From the NCBI GenBank assembly GCA_947497455.1, contig CANMGU010000002.1:1458506-1522505 (forward strand): a stretch of 64,000 nucleotides of DNA, in the 5' to 3' direction. The notes beneath the pieces are model-generated. The model did no database searches, was not told the origin of the DNA, and saw only the letters and a program-made list of their open reading frames with translations. A program made the position numbers and the translations under genes. The stretch comes from an uncultured Sphingomonadaceae bacterium. Its GTDB lineage: Bacteria; Pseudomonadota; Alphaproteobacteria; Sphingomonadales; Sphingomonadaceae. Shown piece by piece: positions 35,751 through 45,632 of this stretch (the first letter of the stretch is position 1; the number at the start of each line of letters is the position of its first letter).

Positions 35751-36797
35751 ATGACTCATTATGTGAAAGCATGGATTCTGGCATTGGGCCTGATTCTCAC
35801 ACCGGCAACAGCAATGGCGCAAGATGCGTTGCCAGCAGCGCCGGGAGCAGAAGCTGCGCCGGCAGAAGCTACTGCAGATGCAGAAGCACCTGCTGCTGAA
35901 GCTGCTCCAGCGTCTGGCCTTGATCCTGAACTTTATACACCGATGAAACCGACCGAGGGTGTAGGAATGCCAGTTGATGGCGGTCTCGATTTTCAACCGC
36001 AGGTAAGTGAAACGGGTAAGCAGGCAAAATGGATTAACAACGCCATTTTGTTGCCGATCATGACCGTTATCTGCCTGTTTGTGTTGGCACTGTTGCTCAT
36101 TGTGATAGTCCGGTTCCGCCGGGGTGCCAATCCTGAGCCTTCCAAAACGACTCATAATACTTTTATCGAAATTGTCTGGACAGTGATTCCCGTTCTGATC
36201 CTGTTAGTTATTGCCGTTCCGTCCATCAGCCTGCTGGCGAAGCAGTTTGAACCTGCCCCAGAGGATGCATTGACGGTGAAGGTGACCGGCTATCAGTGGT
36301 ATTGGGGTTATAGCTATCCGGACAATGGCGATTTTGAAATTATCTCCAACATGCTGCCCGAAGATGAGGCCAATGCACGGGGAGAGCCTTTTCAGTTGGC
36401 GGTGGATAACCGCATGGTGATTCCGGTTGGTAAGCCGGTAAAAATGCTGATCACTGGTGCGGATGTTATTCACAGTTTCGCGATACCGGCGGCATGGTTC
36501 AAGCTTGATGCCGTGCCGGGCCGGATCAATGAAAAAGTGCTGCAGATTGATGAAGTTGGCGTCTACTATGGCCAATGTTCGGAGCTTTGTGGCGCACGGC
36601 ATGGTTTCATGCCCATCACGGTTGAAGTTCTGCCGGAGGATAAGTTTAACGACTGGGTCCGTGCTAATGGCGGAACGGTAAAGGGTGAAGAGGCTGTGGA
36701 AGAGGGCGAAGCGGAAGCAGATGCTGACGCAGAAACCGCAGCTGACGAGACGACAACAGAAGGCGCGCCTGCTGAAGCAGCCGCCGCTGTAAACTAA
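35751..36797 (+). CDS. ctaC: Cytochrome c oxidase subunit II
   Basis: A 348-residue subunit holding the CuA centre that accepts electrons from cytochrome c. The signal peptide ends near TAMAQ (residue 25). An Ala/Glu/Pro-rich linker runs from about 27 to 60. Two transmembrane helices lie near 97-120 and 140-165. The CuA loop contains [13 protein letters not shown] (Cys275, Cys279) with an upstream histidine in DVIHSFAIP. An acidic Glu/Ala-rich tail (about 310-348) extends past the family core; similar tails occur in other alphaproteobacteria. It starts the ctaC-ctaD-ctaB-coxF-ctaG-ctaE operon. Confidence 0.96.
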   Translation: MTHYVKAWILALGLILTPATAMAQDALPAAPGAEAAPAEATADAEAPAAEAAPASGLDPELYTPMKPTEGVGMPVDGGLDFQPQVSETGKQAKWINNAILLPIMTVICLFVLALLLIVIVRFRRGANPEPSKTTHNTFIEIVWTVIPVLILLVIAVPSISLLAKQFEPAPEDALTVKVTGYQWYWGYSYPDNGDFEIISNMLPEDEANARGEPFQLAVDNRMVIPVGKPVKMLITGADVIHSFAIPAAWFKLDAVPGRINEKVLQIDEVGVYYGQCSELCGARHGFMPITVEVLPEDKFNDWVRANGGTVKGEEAVEEGEAEADADAETAADETTTEGAPAEAAAAVN

Positions 36798-36811
36798 GGG
36801 ATACGCAAGCG

Positions 36812-38464
36812 ATGACAACTATTGCAGCAGACGGTCAGATTGTGGATGATCACGCACATGATGCAGATCACAAGCCGGCCTTTTTTCAACGCTGGTTCAT
36901 GTCGACCAATCACAAAGATATTGGTACACTTTATCTGATTTTTGCGATTATCGCCGGTATTATCGGCGGTGCTATCTCCGGCATGATGCGGATGGAGCTC
37001 GCTGAACCTGGCATCCAGTATCTCACGGGTTGGGTAGGGGCAGGGGCTTCAATGGACGAAGCGCTTCACCTCTGGAATGTGCTGATTACTGCGCATGGCT
37101 TGATAATGGTGTTTTTCATGGTCATGCCGGCGATGATCGGCGGTTTTGGTAACTGGTTCGTGCCCTTGATGATTGGTGCGCCAGATATGGCGTTTCCGCG
37201 CATGAACAATGTTAGCTTCTGGCTTCTAATTCCTGCGTTTCTGCTGCTGTTGGGATCAGCATTCGTCCCTGGAGGAACTGGCGACGGAGCCGGTACCGGG
37301 TGGACCGTTTATGCTCCGCTTTCTACCAGCGGTTCCGTTGGACCTGCAGTGGATATGGCCATTCTCTCGCTCCATCTTGCCGGCGCCAGTTCCATTCTTG
37401 GTGCGGTGAACTTCATTACAACCATCTTGAACATGCGTGCGCCAGGCATGACGCTGCATAAAATGCCGCTTTTTGTATGGTCGGTTTTGGTAACGGCTTT
37501 CTTGCTGCTTCTGGCTCTTCCAGTGCTGGCTGCTGCCATTACAATGCTTCTGACGGATCGTAATTTCGGGACGACATTCTTCGACGCCGCCGGTGGTGGT
37601 GATCCGGTGCTTTATCAGCATCTCTTCTGGTTTTTCGGTCACCCTGAAGTGTATATTATGATCCTGCCCGGTTTCGGCATGGTCAGCCACATAATCTCAA
37701 CCTTCTCGCGCAAGCCTATCTTCGGTTACCTCGGCATGGCCTATGCCATGGTGGCAATTGGAGTGGTGGGCTTTGTTGTCTGGGCGCACCATATGTTCAC
37801 GACCGGAATGTCGGTAAATGTGAAGATGTACTTTACCGCGGCGACCATGGTCATTGCGGTGCCGACCGGCATCAAAATCTTCTCATGGATTGCGACCATG
37901 TGGGGCGGTTCGATGACTTTCAAAACTCCGATGGTTTGGGCGCTGGGCTTCATATTCATGTTTACGGTAGGTGGTGTGACCGGTGTTGTGCTGGCCAACG
38001 GCGGTATCGATGACAACCTGCATGACACCTATTATGTGGTGGCTCATTTCCACTATGTGTTGTCGCTGGGCGCGGTCTTCTCGATCTTCGCTGGCTTCTA
38101 TTACTGGTTCCCGAAAATGTCCGGGCGCCATTATAGCGAGTTGCTTGGTCAGCTTCACTTCTGGATTTTCTTCATCGGTGTGAACGTTTTGTTCTTCCCA
38201 ATGCACTTCTTGGGCAACCAGAGCATGCCACGCCGTTATCCTGACTATCCGGAGCAATTCGCCTATTGGAATGAAATTGCATCCATCGGCTATGCGATCA
38301 TGGCAGTTGGTGTGTTGATCTTCTTTGTCAACATCGCCTGGGCATTTATCGCTGGTCGCAAAGCAGAAGATAACTACTGGGGTGAAGGTGCAACGACGCT
38401 GGAATGGACATTGTCCAGCCCGCCGCCTTTCCACCAGTTTGAAACGCTTCCTCAGATCAAGTAA
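36812..38464 (+). CDS. ctaD: Cytochrome c oxidase subunit I (aa3 type)
   Basis: A 550-residue, twelve-helix catalytic subunit containing haem a, haem a3 and CuB. The first haem a histidine is in [20 protein letters not shown]. The CuB histidine and Tyr crosslink are in [18 protein letters not shown], the histidine pair in [11 protein letters not shown], and the haem ligands in [16 protein letters not shown]. The K-channel and D-channel regions look complete, so it should be an aa3-type proton pump. It follows ctaC by 14 bp, and a large hairpin separates it from ctaB. Confidence 0.98.
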   Translation: MTTIAADGQIVDDHAHDADHKPAFFQRWFMSTNHKDIGTLYLIFAIIAGIIGGAISGMMRMELAEPGIQYLTGWVGAGASMDEALHLWNVLITAHGLIMVFFMVMPAMIGGFGNWFVPLMIGAPDMAFPRMNNVSFWLLIPAFLLLLGSAFVPGGTGDGAGTGWTVYAPLSTSGSVGPAVDMAILSLHLAGASSILGAVNFITTILNMRAPGMTLHKMPLFVWSVLVTAFLLLLALPVLAAAITMLLTDRNFGTTFFDAAGGGDPVLYQHLFWFFGHPEVYIMILPGFGMVSHIISTFSRKPIFGYLGMAYAMVAIGVVGFVVWAHHMFTTGMSVNVKMYFTAATMVIAVPTGIKIFSWIATMWGGSMTFKTPMVWALGFIFMFTVGGVTGVVLANGGIDDNLHDTYYVVAHFHYVLSLGAVFSIFAGFYYWFPKMSGRHYSELLGQLHFWIFFIGVNVLFFPMHFLGNQSMPRRYPDYPEQFAYWNEIASIGYAIMAVGVLIFFVNIAWAFIAGRKAEDNYWGEGATTLEWTLSSPPPFHQFETLPQIK

Positions 38465-38484
38465 TCTGAGCAATGCAACGTTAA

Positions 38485-38522
38485 CAGTCTGTCCGGTGAC
38501 CAATTGGTTGCAGGACAGACTG
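38485..38522 (+). other. Long hairpin between ctaD and ctaB
   Basis: CAGTCTGTCC (38485-38494) pairs perfectly with GGACAGACTG (38513-38522). The 18-nt loop contains the palindrome ACCAATTGGT. No T-tract follows, so it is probably a message-stabilising or processing element rather than a terminator. It would favour higher levels of the upstream subunit messages. Confidence 0.5.
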
Positions 38523-38554
38523 CCATATTGGCGACTAGAGATATAAACAGAAAC

Positions 38555-39460
38555 ATGACAACCGCTTCGACATCATCTTACAAGCTGGCCAGCGCACAGG
38601 ATCTGTTTGCGTTGACCAAGCCGCGCGTGATGACGCTGGTGATCTTTACTGCGATCTGCGGCATGCTTGCGGCTCCGGGAACAATTCATCCGGTGATAGG
38701 CTTTACCGCTATCTTGGCGATCAGCCTGGGCGCTGGGGCATCTGCGGCGCTGAATCAATGGTATGAGCATGATATCGATGCAGTCATGAAGCGCACCGCC
38801 AGTCGTCCGCTGCCTGCGGGTAGAATGGAACGTGAGACGGCCTTGCATTTTGGGGTTGGATTGTCGGTTTTTTCTGTCCTGCTGATGGGCGTTGCAGTCA
38901 ATTGGCTAAGTGCCGCGATTTTGGCTTTTTCAATTTTTTTCTATGCCGTGGTCTACACCATCTGGCTGAAGCGCAGCACGCCGCAGAATATTGTAATTGG
39001 TGGTGCTGCTGGGGCATTTCCGCCAGTAATCGGATGGGCTGCCGTAACCGGTGATGTGACGGCCATGCCGGTCTTGCTTTTCGCCATCATATTTTTCTGG
39101 ACACCTCCTCATTTCTGGGCACTCGCACTGTTTGTGAACAGCGATTATTCCAAAGCCGGGATCCCTATGATGCCGGTCGTCGCTGGCCGACAATCGACCC
39201 GCAGACAGGCTTTCGCTTACAGCTTGATACTTGCGATAAGCGCGATTGCTCCCTTCACCTTTGGCATGACCGGTAGCGTCTATGGAATAGTCGCCATAGT
39301 GTTGAGCATAGCTTTTGTCCTTCTATCGCTACGCGTTGGTCTAAGCAAAACCGAAGATCCTGCCGCGATGTCCGCTGAGAAACATCTGTTTAGCTTCTCG
39401 ATCATTTACCTGTTCGTGTTGTTTGGTGCGCTGGTAGCGGACAGGATGGTATTCGCATGA
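38555..39460 (+). CDS. ctaB: Protohaem IX farnesyltransferase (haem O synthase)
   Basis: A 301-residue polytopic inner-membrane prenyltransferase that adds a farnesyl group to haem b, the first step to haem a. [18 protein letters not shown] is the N-terminal signature. The prenyl-diphosphate motif is [21 protein letters not shown], with its Asp residues, broken here by family convention into N-x3-D-x2-D. A second region, [20 protein letters not shown], matches the UbiA family. ATG 38555 is chosen over an in-frame codon at 38504, which lies in the hairpin. Its stop overlaps the next small gene (ATGA). Confidence 0.95.
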   Translation: MTTASTSSYKLASAQDLFALTKPRVMTLVIFTAICGMLAAPGTIHPVIGFTAILAISLGAGASAALNQWYEHDIDAVMKRTASRPLPAGRMERETALHFGVGLSVFSVLLMGVAVNWLSAAILAFSIFFYAVVYTIWLKRSTPQNIVIGGAAGAFPPVIGWAAVTGDVTAMPVLLFAIIFFWTPPHFWALALFVNSDYSKAGIPMMPVVAGRQSTRRQAFAYSLILAISAIAPFTFGMTGSVYGIVAIVLSIAFVLLSLRVGLSKTEDPAAMSAEKHLFSFSIIYLFVLFGALVADRMVFA

Positions 39461-39621
39461 ACGATTCTGACGGCAGCAAGGCGGCGATGTCACCTGAGGA
39501 ACAAAAGGTCTATCAAGCCAAGCAAAAGCATCGCGCTGCGATCATGGCTGGCTTGCTCTTTTTCCTTGTCGTGTTATTTTACTTCATCACCTTTGTTAAG
39601 ATAAACAGTTCGGTATCATGA
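39457..39621 (+). CDS. CoxF-like small membrane protein of the oxidase operon
   Basis: A 54-residue protein with a charged N-terminus ([17 protein letters not shown]) and one transmembrane helix at about 29-47 ([19 protein letters not shown]). A small protein of this shape sits between ctaB and ctaG in many alphaproteobacterial cox operons (called CoxF), presumably as an assembly or stability factor. Both ends overlap: ATGA with ctaB upstream, and ATGA with ctaG downstream. That tight coupling supports it as a real gene despite its size. Confidence 0.85.
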   Translation: MNDSDGSKAAMSPEEQKVYQAKQKHRAAIMAGLLFFLVVLFYFITFVKINSSVS

Positions 39622-40208
39622 GCCACGCACAGACCCGAGATTTATCAAGCAAAAATCTCCGCAGTGCCGTGATGGCCGGGGCGATGGGTTTGGCTATGCT
39701 TGGCATGGGCTATGCCGCCGTGCCTCTCTATGAGATATTTTGCAGAGTGACGGGCTATGGCGGAACCACGCAGCGGGTTGATGCGGCGCAAGCGGCCACA
39801 GTACAAACCACTGCACGGGTTATGTCGGTTCGATTTGACTCCAACGTTAATTCGGCTTTGCCGTGGGCCTTTAAGCCGGAACAGGCCGTTGACCGTGTCA
39901 GTGTTGGCGCACGCGACATGGCAATTTATATTGCGACAAACAAATCTGAGCAACCCGTTGTGGGCACCGCAACATTCAATGTTACGCCTGTTCAAGCCGG
40001 TAAATATTTTCACAAAGTACAATGCTTTTGTTTTACCGAACAGCTCTTGAAACCAGGGCAAACGATGCGGATGCCTGTATTATATTATGTTGATCCCGCG
40101 ATTCTCGAAGACCCGGAAACGCGCGATATTGAAGAGATCACGTTGAGCTACACATTTTATCGCTCTAAAAACGGCATTGCGGTGGACCCCGCAAAGAGCG
40201 AGAGCTAA
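39618..40208 (+). CDS. ctaG: Cytochrome c oxidase assembly protein CtaG/Cox11
   Basis: A 196-residue copper chaperone that delivers copper to the CuB site of subunit I. One N-terminal transmembrane helix (about 17-37) anchors it, with the soluble domain in the periplasm. VPLYEIFCRVTGYGGTTQ holds a conserved Cys42, and KVQCFCFTEQ holds the copper-binding pair Cys136 and Cys138. Both signatures are intact. It starts inside the stop of the CoxF-like gene. Confidence 0.95.
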   Translation: MSHAQTRDLSSKNLRSAVMAGAMGLAMLGMGYAAVPLYEIFCRVTGYGGTTQRVDAAQAATVQTTARVMSVRFDSNVNSALPWAFKPEQAVDRVSVGARDMAIYIATNKSEQPVVGTATFNVTPVQAGKYFHKVQCFCFTEQLLKPGQTMRMPVLYYVDPAILEDPETRDIEEITLSYTFYRSKNGIAVDPAKSES

Positions 40209-40242
40209 GAACAGTAACGAAAGAAGTTTGGGGAATTACACC

Positions 40243-41112
40243 ATGGCCGGAGCCAAAAATCACGACTATCATATTTTGCCGCCAGACATCTGGCCGTTTT
40301 TTGGCGCATTTGCTGCGCTGACTATGGCGTTCGGTGGTGTGATGTGGCTACATCCCGATGTCTTTGGATCCTTTGGTCCAATGGTATTTGCAATTGGTGT
40401 CGCGACAGTAGCACTGACGTTTTATGCATGGTGGTCAAATGTCGTTAAAGAAGCGCATGCTGGTGATCACACACCGGTTGTGCAATTGCACCTCCGCTAT
40501 GGGATGATTCTGTTTATCGCTTCGGAAGTCATGTTCTTCGTCGGCTGGTTCTGGGCTTGGTTCGACTATTCCTTGTTCCCGCAGCCTTTGGAATTTGCCG
40601 AAGGCTTCACAACCAACATGATTGGTCAGGAAGGTGCAGAAGCGTTTGTGCAGTGGCCGCCAAAGGGTATCGAGGTTTTGAACGCTTTCGAACTGCCCCT
40701 ATTGAATACCCTGATTCTGCTTTGTTCCGGTACAACCGTGACTTGGGCGCATCACTCGCTTATCCACGGCAATCGCAAGGGTTTGATCACAGGACTTTGG
40801 TTGACGATCATTCTTGGTGCCGTGTTTAGCGCGATTCAGGCCTACGAATATAGCATTGCACCATTCCCGTTTGCAGGCATAAACTATAGCAGCGCATTCT
40901 ATATGGCGACCGGATTCCACGGTTTTCACGTGCTCGTCGGTACGATCTTCCTGATCGTTTGTCTGGCGCGTTCCTATAAAGGCCATTTCACGCCAAAGCA
41001 GCATTTCGGTTTTGAGGCAGCTGCCTGGTACTGGCATTTTGTCGATGTCGTTTGGTTGTTCCTGTTCCTCGCTGTTTATGTATGGGGCGGCTGGGGCGCA
41101 CCGGTTCACTAG
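40243..41112 (+). CDS. ctaE: Cytochrome c oxidase subunit III
   Basis: A 289-residue, seven-helix core subunit. HDYHILPPDIWPFFGA at the N-terminus, RYGMILFIASEVMFFVGWFWAWF with the conserved Glu near 96, TTVTWAHHSLIHG and FYMATGFHGFHVLVGTIFL are the usual motifs. The start at ATG 40243 matches the family; an in-frame TTG upstream runs into ctaG. It ends 9 bp before the DUF983 gene, in which a terminator-like hairpin lies. Confidence 0.96.
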   Translation: MAGAKNHDYHILPPDIWPFFGAFAALTMAFGGVMWLHPDVFGSFGPMVFAIGVATVALTFYAWWSNVVKEAHAGDHTPVVQLHLRYGMILFIASEVMFFVGWFWAWFDYSLFPQPLEFAEGFTTNMIGQEGAEAFVQWPPKGIEVLNAFELPLLNTLILLCSGTTVTWAHHSLIHGNRKGLITGLWLTIILGAVFSAIQAYEYSIAPFPFAGINYSSAFYMATGFHGFHVLVGTIFLIVCLARSYKGHFTPKQHFGFEAAAWYWHFVDVVWLFLFLAVYVWGGWGAPVH

Positions 41113-41121
41113 GGCGGTCTA

Positions 41122-41514
41122 TTGACTGATAGCGAACATTCAAAAGGGCAGCCGGACGTTTTTCCTGCTGCCCTTTTTGGACTCTGCCCCCATTGCGGTC
41201 AGAAAACCCTATTTCGCAGCCTGACGGCTTTTTCTGACAAGTGCCGAGCTTGTGGGTTGGACTATGACAAGTACAATGTCGGGGATGGTCCTGCGGCTTT
41301 CTTAACATTGATCGTCGGCGGACTGGTGCTGGCGCTTGCCTTGATAGTCGAGCTCAACTGGCGCCCGCCAATCTGGGTCCACGCCATGCTTTGGTTCCCT
41401 CTCACAATTGCAACGGTTGTTGGAGCCTTGCGCGTTTCGAAAGCGATACTGCTCATCTTGGAACATCGTAACCAGGCCCGTGAAGGTAGCATCGATGATG
41501 GTACTGAAGAATGA
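41122..41514 (+). CDS. DUF983 domain-containing membrane protein
   Basis: A 130-residue protein with two Cys pairs in a zinc-ribbon-like arrangement (CPHC at 22-25, CRAC at 41-44) and two transmembrane helices at about 58-77 and 84-110. The family regularly sits between ctaE and surf1 in alphaproteobacteria, implying a role in oxidase biogenesis. The start is a TTG at 41122, the only one that keeps the full family N-terminus. Codons 7-19 lie within a strong hairpin with a T-run, unusual for a coding start. The stop overlaps surf1 (ATGA). Confidence 0.86.
   Translation: MTDSEHSKGQPDVFPAALFGLCPHCGQKTLFRSLTAFSDKCRACGLDYDKYNVGDGPAAFLTLIVGGLVLALALIVELNWRPPIWVHAMLWFPLTIATVVGALRVSKAILLILEHRNQAREGSIDDGTEE
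41142..41178 (+). terminator. Terminator-like hairpin inside the 5' coding region of the DUF983 gene
   Basis: AAAAGGGCAGC (41142-41152) is a perfect match to GCTGCCCTTTT (41167-41177) with a 14-nt loop, and the T-run covers 41174-41178. It begins 30 bp after the ctaE stop but lies within the DUF983 reading frame. Transcription may stop here when the DUF983 start is not being translated. Confidence 0.6.
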
Positions 41515-42101
41515 AGAACTTACCGATCTTTGGTACCGCTGTTGTTTTGTTAGCCGTCGCGACGATGATCGGGTTAGGCATCTGGCAATTACAACGGGCT
41601 GATTGGAAGAATGATCTGCTGGCGACTTATGAAGCTGCGAGTGATCAACCCGCTATCAGCTATCCAACCGTACCCGTCAGTGAGGGCGTGCCCTATTTCC
41701 GGAAATCAACGGTAAATTGCCTGGAGGTATTGGGTTGGCGTGCTGTAAGCGGGCGAAATGCAAATGGCCAATCAGGTTGGGCTCATATTGCGCATTGCAA
41801 AACATCCGGAGGCGAGGGGCCTGGTGCTCAGATTGTGGCAGGTTGGTCCAGATCATCTGATGATCCCGTTTGGCAAGGCGGTTTTGTAAACGGTATCATT
41901 GCACCTGATAGTCAAAATGTAGTGCGTCTGGTTGCCAGAGAACCGGTTGCTGGCTTGCAAAAAAGTCAGGAACCCTCAACGGACGACGTCCCCAACAATC
42001 ACATGGCCTATGCCATTCAATGGTTTCTGTTTGCCGGTATCGCGTTGATCATCTATTTTCTAGCGTTGCGAGGGCGTATTGGTGGGGCGACCAAAGCTTA
42101 A
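41511..42101 (+). CDS. SURF1 family protein
   Basis: A 196-residue inner-membrane protein needed for insertion of haem a into subunit I of cytochrome oxidase. The N-terminal helix (5-23) is followed by the family motif GIWQLQRADWKNDL. A periplasmic domain ends with the NHMAYAIQWFLFAGIALIIYF region, which holds the second transmembrane helix (about 168-187). It is shorter than the average SURF1 of about 230 residues, as is usual for sphingomonads. It overlaps the DUF983 gene by 4 bp. Confidence 0.92.
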   Translation: MKNLPIFGTAVVLLAVATMIGLGIWQLQRADWKNDLLATYEAASDQPAISYPTVPVSEGVPYFRKSTVNCLEVLGWRAVSGRNANGQSGWAHIAHCKTSGGEGPGAQIVAGWSRSSDDPVWQGGFVNGIIAPDSQNVVRLVAREPVAGLQKSQEPSTDDVPNNHMAYAIQWFLFAGIALIIYFLALRGRIGGATKA

Positions 42102-42143
42102 AACTTGCTCTTGGCCAATCAGGTCGCTAACCCGCTGGCCATC

Positions 42144-43547
42144 ATGGAATATATCTCAACACGGGGCGGCGCGGCACCGCTAAATTTTGAACAGGTGACA
42201 TTGGCTGGGTTAGCGGGCGATGGCGGGCTTTATGTGCCAGCTCAGTGGCCCAAGCTAACGCAAGCTGAGATTTCCAGCATGGCCGGACTTCCATATTCCG
42301 AACTAGCGGTTCGGGTGATGCAGCCCTTTGTCGGTGATGCGCTGTCAGAAGAAGAATTACGAGACCTGTGTCAGCAAGCCTATGGCCGATTTGCACATGA
42401 AGCGGTGACCCCATTAGTGCAACTGGACGGGCAACATTGGTTGCTTGAGCTGTTTCATGGGCCAACCCTGGCATTCAAGGATGTCGCACTGCAACTGCTG
42501 GGTCTCTTGTTCGAAACGTTTCTGGCGAGGCAGGATAAGCATCTGACCGTCGTGGGCGCAACTTCGGGCGATACCGGGTCTGCCGCCATTGATGCACTGG
42601 CGGGGCGTGATAAGGTCGATATATTCATGCTTCATCCTGACGGACGGATATCGGATGTCCAGCGACGGCAGATGACCACCGTTTTGGCGCCGAATGTTCA
42701 CAATGTCGCGATAGATGGCAGTTTTGATGACGCACAAGCTATGGTCAAACGCATGTTTGCCGATAAAGAAGTGACCGACAGGTTTGCAATTTCTGCGGTT
42801 AATTCAATCAACTGGGCGCGGCTAATGGCTCAGATTGTTTACTATTTCTATGCGGCATCACAATTGGGTGCGCCATATCGCAAAGTGGCATTTTCGGTTC
42901 CTACGGGCAATTTTGGTGATGTATTCGCCGGCTATGTTGCAGCGCAAATGGGGCTACCGATTGAACGTTTGATTGTCGCGACCAACGTAAATGACATACT
43001 TCATCGCGCCTTGAGCCAAGGCGATTATTCTGCGGGCACCGTAACCCCAACCGCGGCACCATCAATGGATATCCAGATCAGCAGCAATTTTGAGCGTCTG
43101 CTCTTCGATCTTGAAGGTCGTGATGGCGCAAAAACAGCGGCGCGAATGAAAGCGTTTGAAGCGACCCGCGATATGCAGATAGCGCCGGATATGCTGTCAA
43201 AAGCTGCTGGCATATTCGCCAGTGAAAGAGTTGATCCAGACGGAATGACGCTAGCGATGAGTCAAGCGCAAGAGAAGGCCGGGCAGGTGATTGACCCGCA
43301 TACTGCCATTGGCCTATCCGCAGCGCGATCAGCCCAAATTGATCCCTCGGTGCCGATTGTGACCTTGGCAACAGCCCATCCCGCTAAGTTCAGGGATGCT
43401 GTCGAACGAGCGACCGGCATGCGGCCTGCCTTACCGCGACGTATCGGTGACCTTTTTGATCGAGAAGAAGCCTGCGATAAACTTCCGGGTGATTATGACT
43501 CGGTGAAGGCTTTTGTAACCTCCAAAGCCACTCCTGCAAATGGTTGA
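42144..43547 (+). CDS. thrC: Threonine synthase
   Basis: A 467-residue PLP enzyme converting O-phosphohomoserine to threonine. It begins MEYISTRGGAAPLNFEQV, a classical ThrC start, and shows GDGGLYVP. The PLP lysine is Lys112 in HGPTLAFKDVALQ. GATSGDTGSAA forms the phosphate loop. ATG 42144 is favoured over an in-frame TTG at 42105, since the family starts exactly there. It ends with an 8-bp overlap into the methyltransferase gene. Confidence 0.95.
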   Translation: MEYISTRGGAAPLNFEQVTLAGLAGDGGLYVPAQWPKLTQAEISSMAGLPYSELAVRVMQPFVGDALSEEELRDLCQQAYGRFAHEAVTPLVQLDGQHWLLELFHGPTLAFKDVALQLLGLLFETFLARQDKHLTVVGATSGDTGSAAIDALAGRDKVDIFMLHPDGRISDVQRRQMTTVLAPNVHNVAIDGSFDDAQAMVKRMFADKEVTDRFAISAVNSINWARLMAQIVYYFYAASQLGAPYRKVAFSVPTGNFGDVFAGYVAAQMGLPIERLIVATNVNDILHRALSQGDYSAGTVTPTAAPSMDIQISSNFERLLFDLEGRDGAKTAARMKAFEATRDMQIAPDMLSKAAGIFASERVDPDGMTLAMSQAQEKAGQVIDPHTAIGLSAARSAQIDPSVPIVTLATAHPAKFRDAVERATGMRPALPRRIGDLFDREEACDKLPGDYDSVKAFVTSKATPANG

Positions 43548-44424
43548 GGCATCATCAAAGCCGGGGGTAATGATCAGCAATCCGCGTAGCGACTATGCGC
43601 TGATTGACAGCGGCAATGGTCGTAAGCTCGAACGCTATGGCGATTATCATTTCATTCGTCCCGAACCCCAGGCGATGTGGTCGCCTGCGCGGGAGGAATG
43701 GCAAGCAGATGGCGAGTTTATCCCCGCATCCGATGACGATGGGGGTGGGCGCTGGCATTTCAACCGGCCCGTTCCACAAGAGGGGTGGCCACTGAGTTGG
43801 GAAGAAGTTACCTTTACCGCACAATGCACGCCCTTTCGGCATCTGGCTTATTTTCCCGATATGGATCCGGTGTGGCGTTGGCTTCGGTCAAACTTACAAG
43901 ATTTGGAAGAAGCGCAAGCGCTCAACCTGTTTGGTTATACCGGAGTGGGAACACTTGCGCTGTCTGCTACTGGTGCCAAATTGGTCCATGTCGATGCGTC
44001 TAAGAAATCTGTTTCTGCAGCCAGAGACAATGCGGCACTATCCAACATGTCTGAGCGTCCAGTTCGTTGGATCATCGATGACGCTGCCAAATTCGCAGCG
44101 CGTGAAGTGCGGCGGGAGCGGCGCTATGACGCGATTCTGCTCGACCCACCAAAATATGGCCGAGGCCCTGATGGGGAGATCTGGCGACTGGAAGAGGACC
44201 TGGCTCCTTTGATCGAAAGTTGCGGAAAGTTGTTAGACGAGGAAAGTCGCTGCCTCTTTCTGACCGTCTATGCAGTGCGGATGTCTGCGCTTGCTTTGGG
44301 ATCGCTGCTTAAAGAAAAACTGGCCCATTTGGGGGGCACTGTTGAGGTAGGGGAACTGGCTGTCAAAGAAGAATCACGCGGGTTGTTATTACCAACGGCG
44401 ATCTACGCGCGCTGGTCCAAATAG
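43540..44424 (+). CDS. Class I SAM-dependent methyltransferase, RlmI/23S rRNA m5C-like
   Basis: A 294-residue methyltransferase. SAM motif I is ALNLFGYTGVGTLAL near 125-140, the acidic motif is VHVDASKKSV, and motif IV is ILLDPPKYGRG near 203-213. The last two are characteristic of the RlmI/RlmK group that methylates cytosine or guanine in 23S rRNA. The N-terminal PUA-like domain of RlmI is not obvious. The start at ATG 43540 overlaps thrC by 8 bp; an in-frame ATG at 43570 next to a G-rich stretch is an alternative. Confidence 0.85.
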   Translation: MVEASSKPGVMISNPRSDYALIDSGNGRKLERYGDYHFIRPEPQAMWSPAREEWQADGEFIPASDDDGGGRWHFNRPVPQEGWPLSWEEVTFTAQCTPFRHLAYFPDMDPVWRWLRSNLQDLEEAQALNLFGYTGVGTLALSATGAKLVHVDASKKSVSAARDNAALSNMSERPVRWIIDDAAKFAAREVRRERRYDAILLDPPKYGRGPDGEIWRLEEDLAPLIESCGKLLDEESRCLFLTVYAVRMSALALGSLLKEKLAHLGGTVEVGELAVKEESRGLLLPTAIYARWSK

Positions 44425-44490
44425 ATTTTCGTCGCCATCAAACTGACAGCATGGCTTGCCATTTCGTCTGCAAAGTGGTGAAGACATCTC

Positions 44491-44862
44491 ATGACAGATA
44501 CACTTACATTAGAGGTCAATGATTTAGAGGTCGATGTCCTGACCGGCATCTATTCCGAAGAAACCCATCTACCACAGCCGTTGCGCATCTCGATTATGGC
44601 GGAACTGAAAGTTCAGGAGCGCTATGAGGCGGAAACGCCGCTGGAAAGCTCCAAAAACTATATGGACCTTAAAGATGCTGCGACCACAGCCCTACCAGAG
44701 GGCGTGCATTTCAAACTGATCGAGGCCGTGGCCGACCATATTATGGAAACATTGTTCTTGCAGGATGAGAATGTGCTGCGAGTGACGGTAAAAATTGTAA
44801 AGCTGCTCATATCCGAAAAAGGGGAAGCCATTGGTATAACGCTGTCACGGGCGCGCAAATGA
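44491..44862 (+). CDS. folB: Dihydroneopterin aldolase family protein
   Basis: A 123-residue T-fold protein. The start LEVNDLEVDVLTGIYSEE, the paired-strand ETPLESSKNYMDLKDA and FKLIEAVADHIMETLFLQ stretches match FolB, which cleaves 7,8-dihydroneopterin to hydroxymethyl-dihydropterin in folate synthesis. The catalytic glutamate is in IEAVADHI. Its stop overlaps the short-chain reductase that follows (ATGA). Together they form a pterin-metabolism pair. Confidence 0.88.
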   Translation: MTDTLTLEVNDLEVDVLTGIYSEETHLPQPLRISIMAELKVQERYEAETPLESSKNYMDLKDAATTALPEGVHFKLIEAVADHIMETLFLQDENVLRVTVKIVKLLISEKGEAIGITLSRARK

Positions 44863-45632
44863 ATGGCAATCCGGTGAAACTGGCTTTGGTCACAGGCGGC
44901 GTCAGGAGACTTGGCGCGCATATCTCGACTCGCTTGGCGGAGGCAGGTTACGCGTTGGCGCTTCATGGCCATAGTGATGCACAGCCAGATGATATGCTGA
45001 CCGAAGCTCTGAAGGTTCACAACACCGATTGGTCTGGTTTCGTTGCCGATTTTGTCGAAGAGGGTGCGGCTTCCAGACTGTTAGAATCGGTAGTCGAGCA
45101 TTTTGGACGTCCTCCTGATCTGTTGATCAACAACGCTTCGCTGTTCGACTATGATGATGCACAAAGTCTGGATGACCGGAATCTAGAACAGCATCTGAGA
45201 ATCAATATGATGGTGCCAACCTTGTTGACAACATTGCTAGCGAAACGGGTGCCAAAAAATGAGCGCGCCGCAGTGGTCAATATTGTTGACCAGCGGGTTC
45301 GCAACCCAAATGGCGATCAATTGAGCTACACATTGTCCAAACAGGCCCTTTCTGAAACAATCCGTACCCTGGCTATCGCGTGTGCCGACCAACTGCGGAT
45401 TAACGGCATTGCGCCTGGTCTTACCTTGGCAACCGAAGATTATAGTGCCGAGCAGATGACCCGCTTAGCGACTGTCATGCCTCTAAACAGGCTCTCATCG
45501 CCTGATGATATTGCTGCGGCAGTGCGTTATCTCGCCGAGGCAGATAGTGTGACTGGCCAGACTTTGTTTGTAGACGGCGGTGCACATATGAAAAGTTATG
45601 ATCGCGACTTCATGTTCATGGAGCGTCGCTAG
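44859..45632 (+). CDS. Short-chain dehydrogenase, pteridine reductase/FolM-like
   Basis: A 257-residue NADPH-dependent SDR. LVTGGVRRLGAHIS gives the dinucleotide loop with the Arg typical of NADPH-preferring pteridine reductases, LINNASLFDYDD follows, and the catalytic YTLSK is near 156-160. RINGIAPGLTL and the C-terminal TGQTLFVDGGAHM complete the fold. The folB neighbour and VRRLG motif point to a dihydropterin or dihydromonapterin reductase (FolM). The exact pterin substrate is inferred. Confidence 0.86.
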   Translation: MNGNPVKLALVTGGVRRLGAHISTRLAEAGYALALHGHSDAQPDDMLTEALKVHNTDWSGFVADFVEEGAASRLLESVVEHFGRPPDLLINNASLFDYDDAQSLDDRNLEQHLRINMMVPTLLTTLLAKRVPKNERAAVVNIVDQRVRNPNGDQLSYTLSKQALSETIRTLAIACADQLRINGIAPGLTLATEDYSAEQMTRLATVMPLNRLSSPDDIAAAVRYLAEADSVTGQTLFVDGGAHMKSYDRDFMFMERR

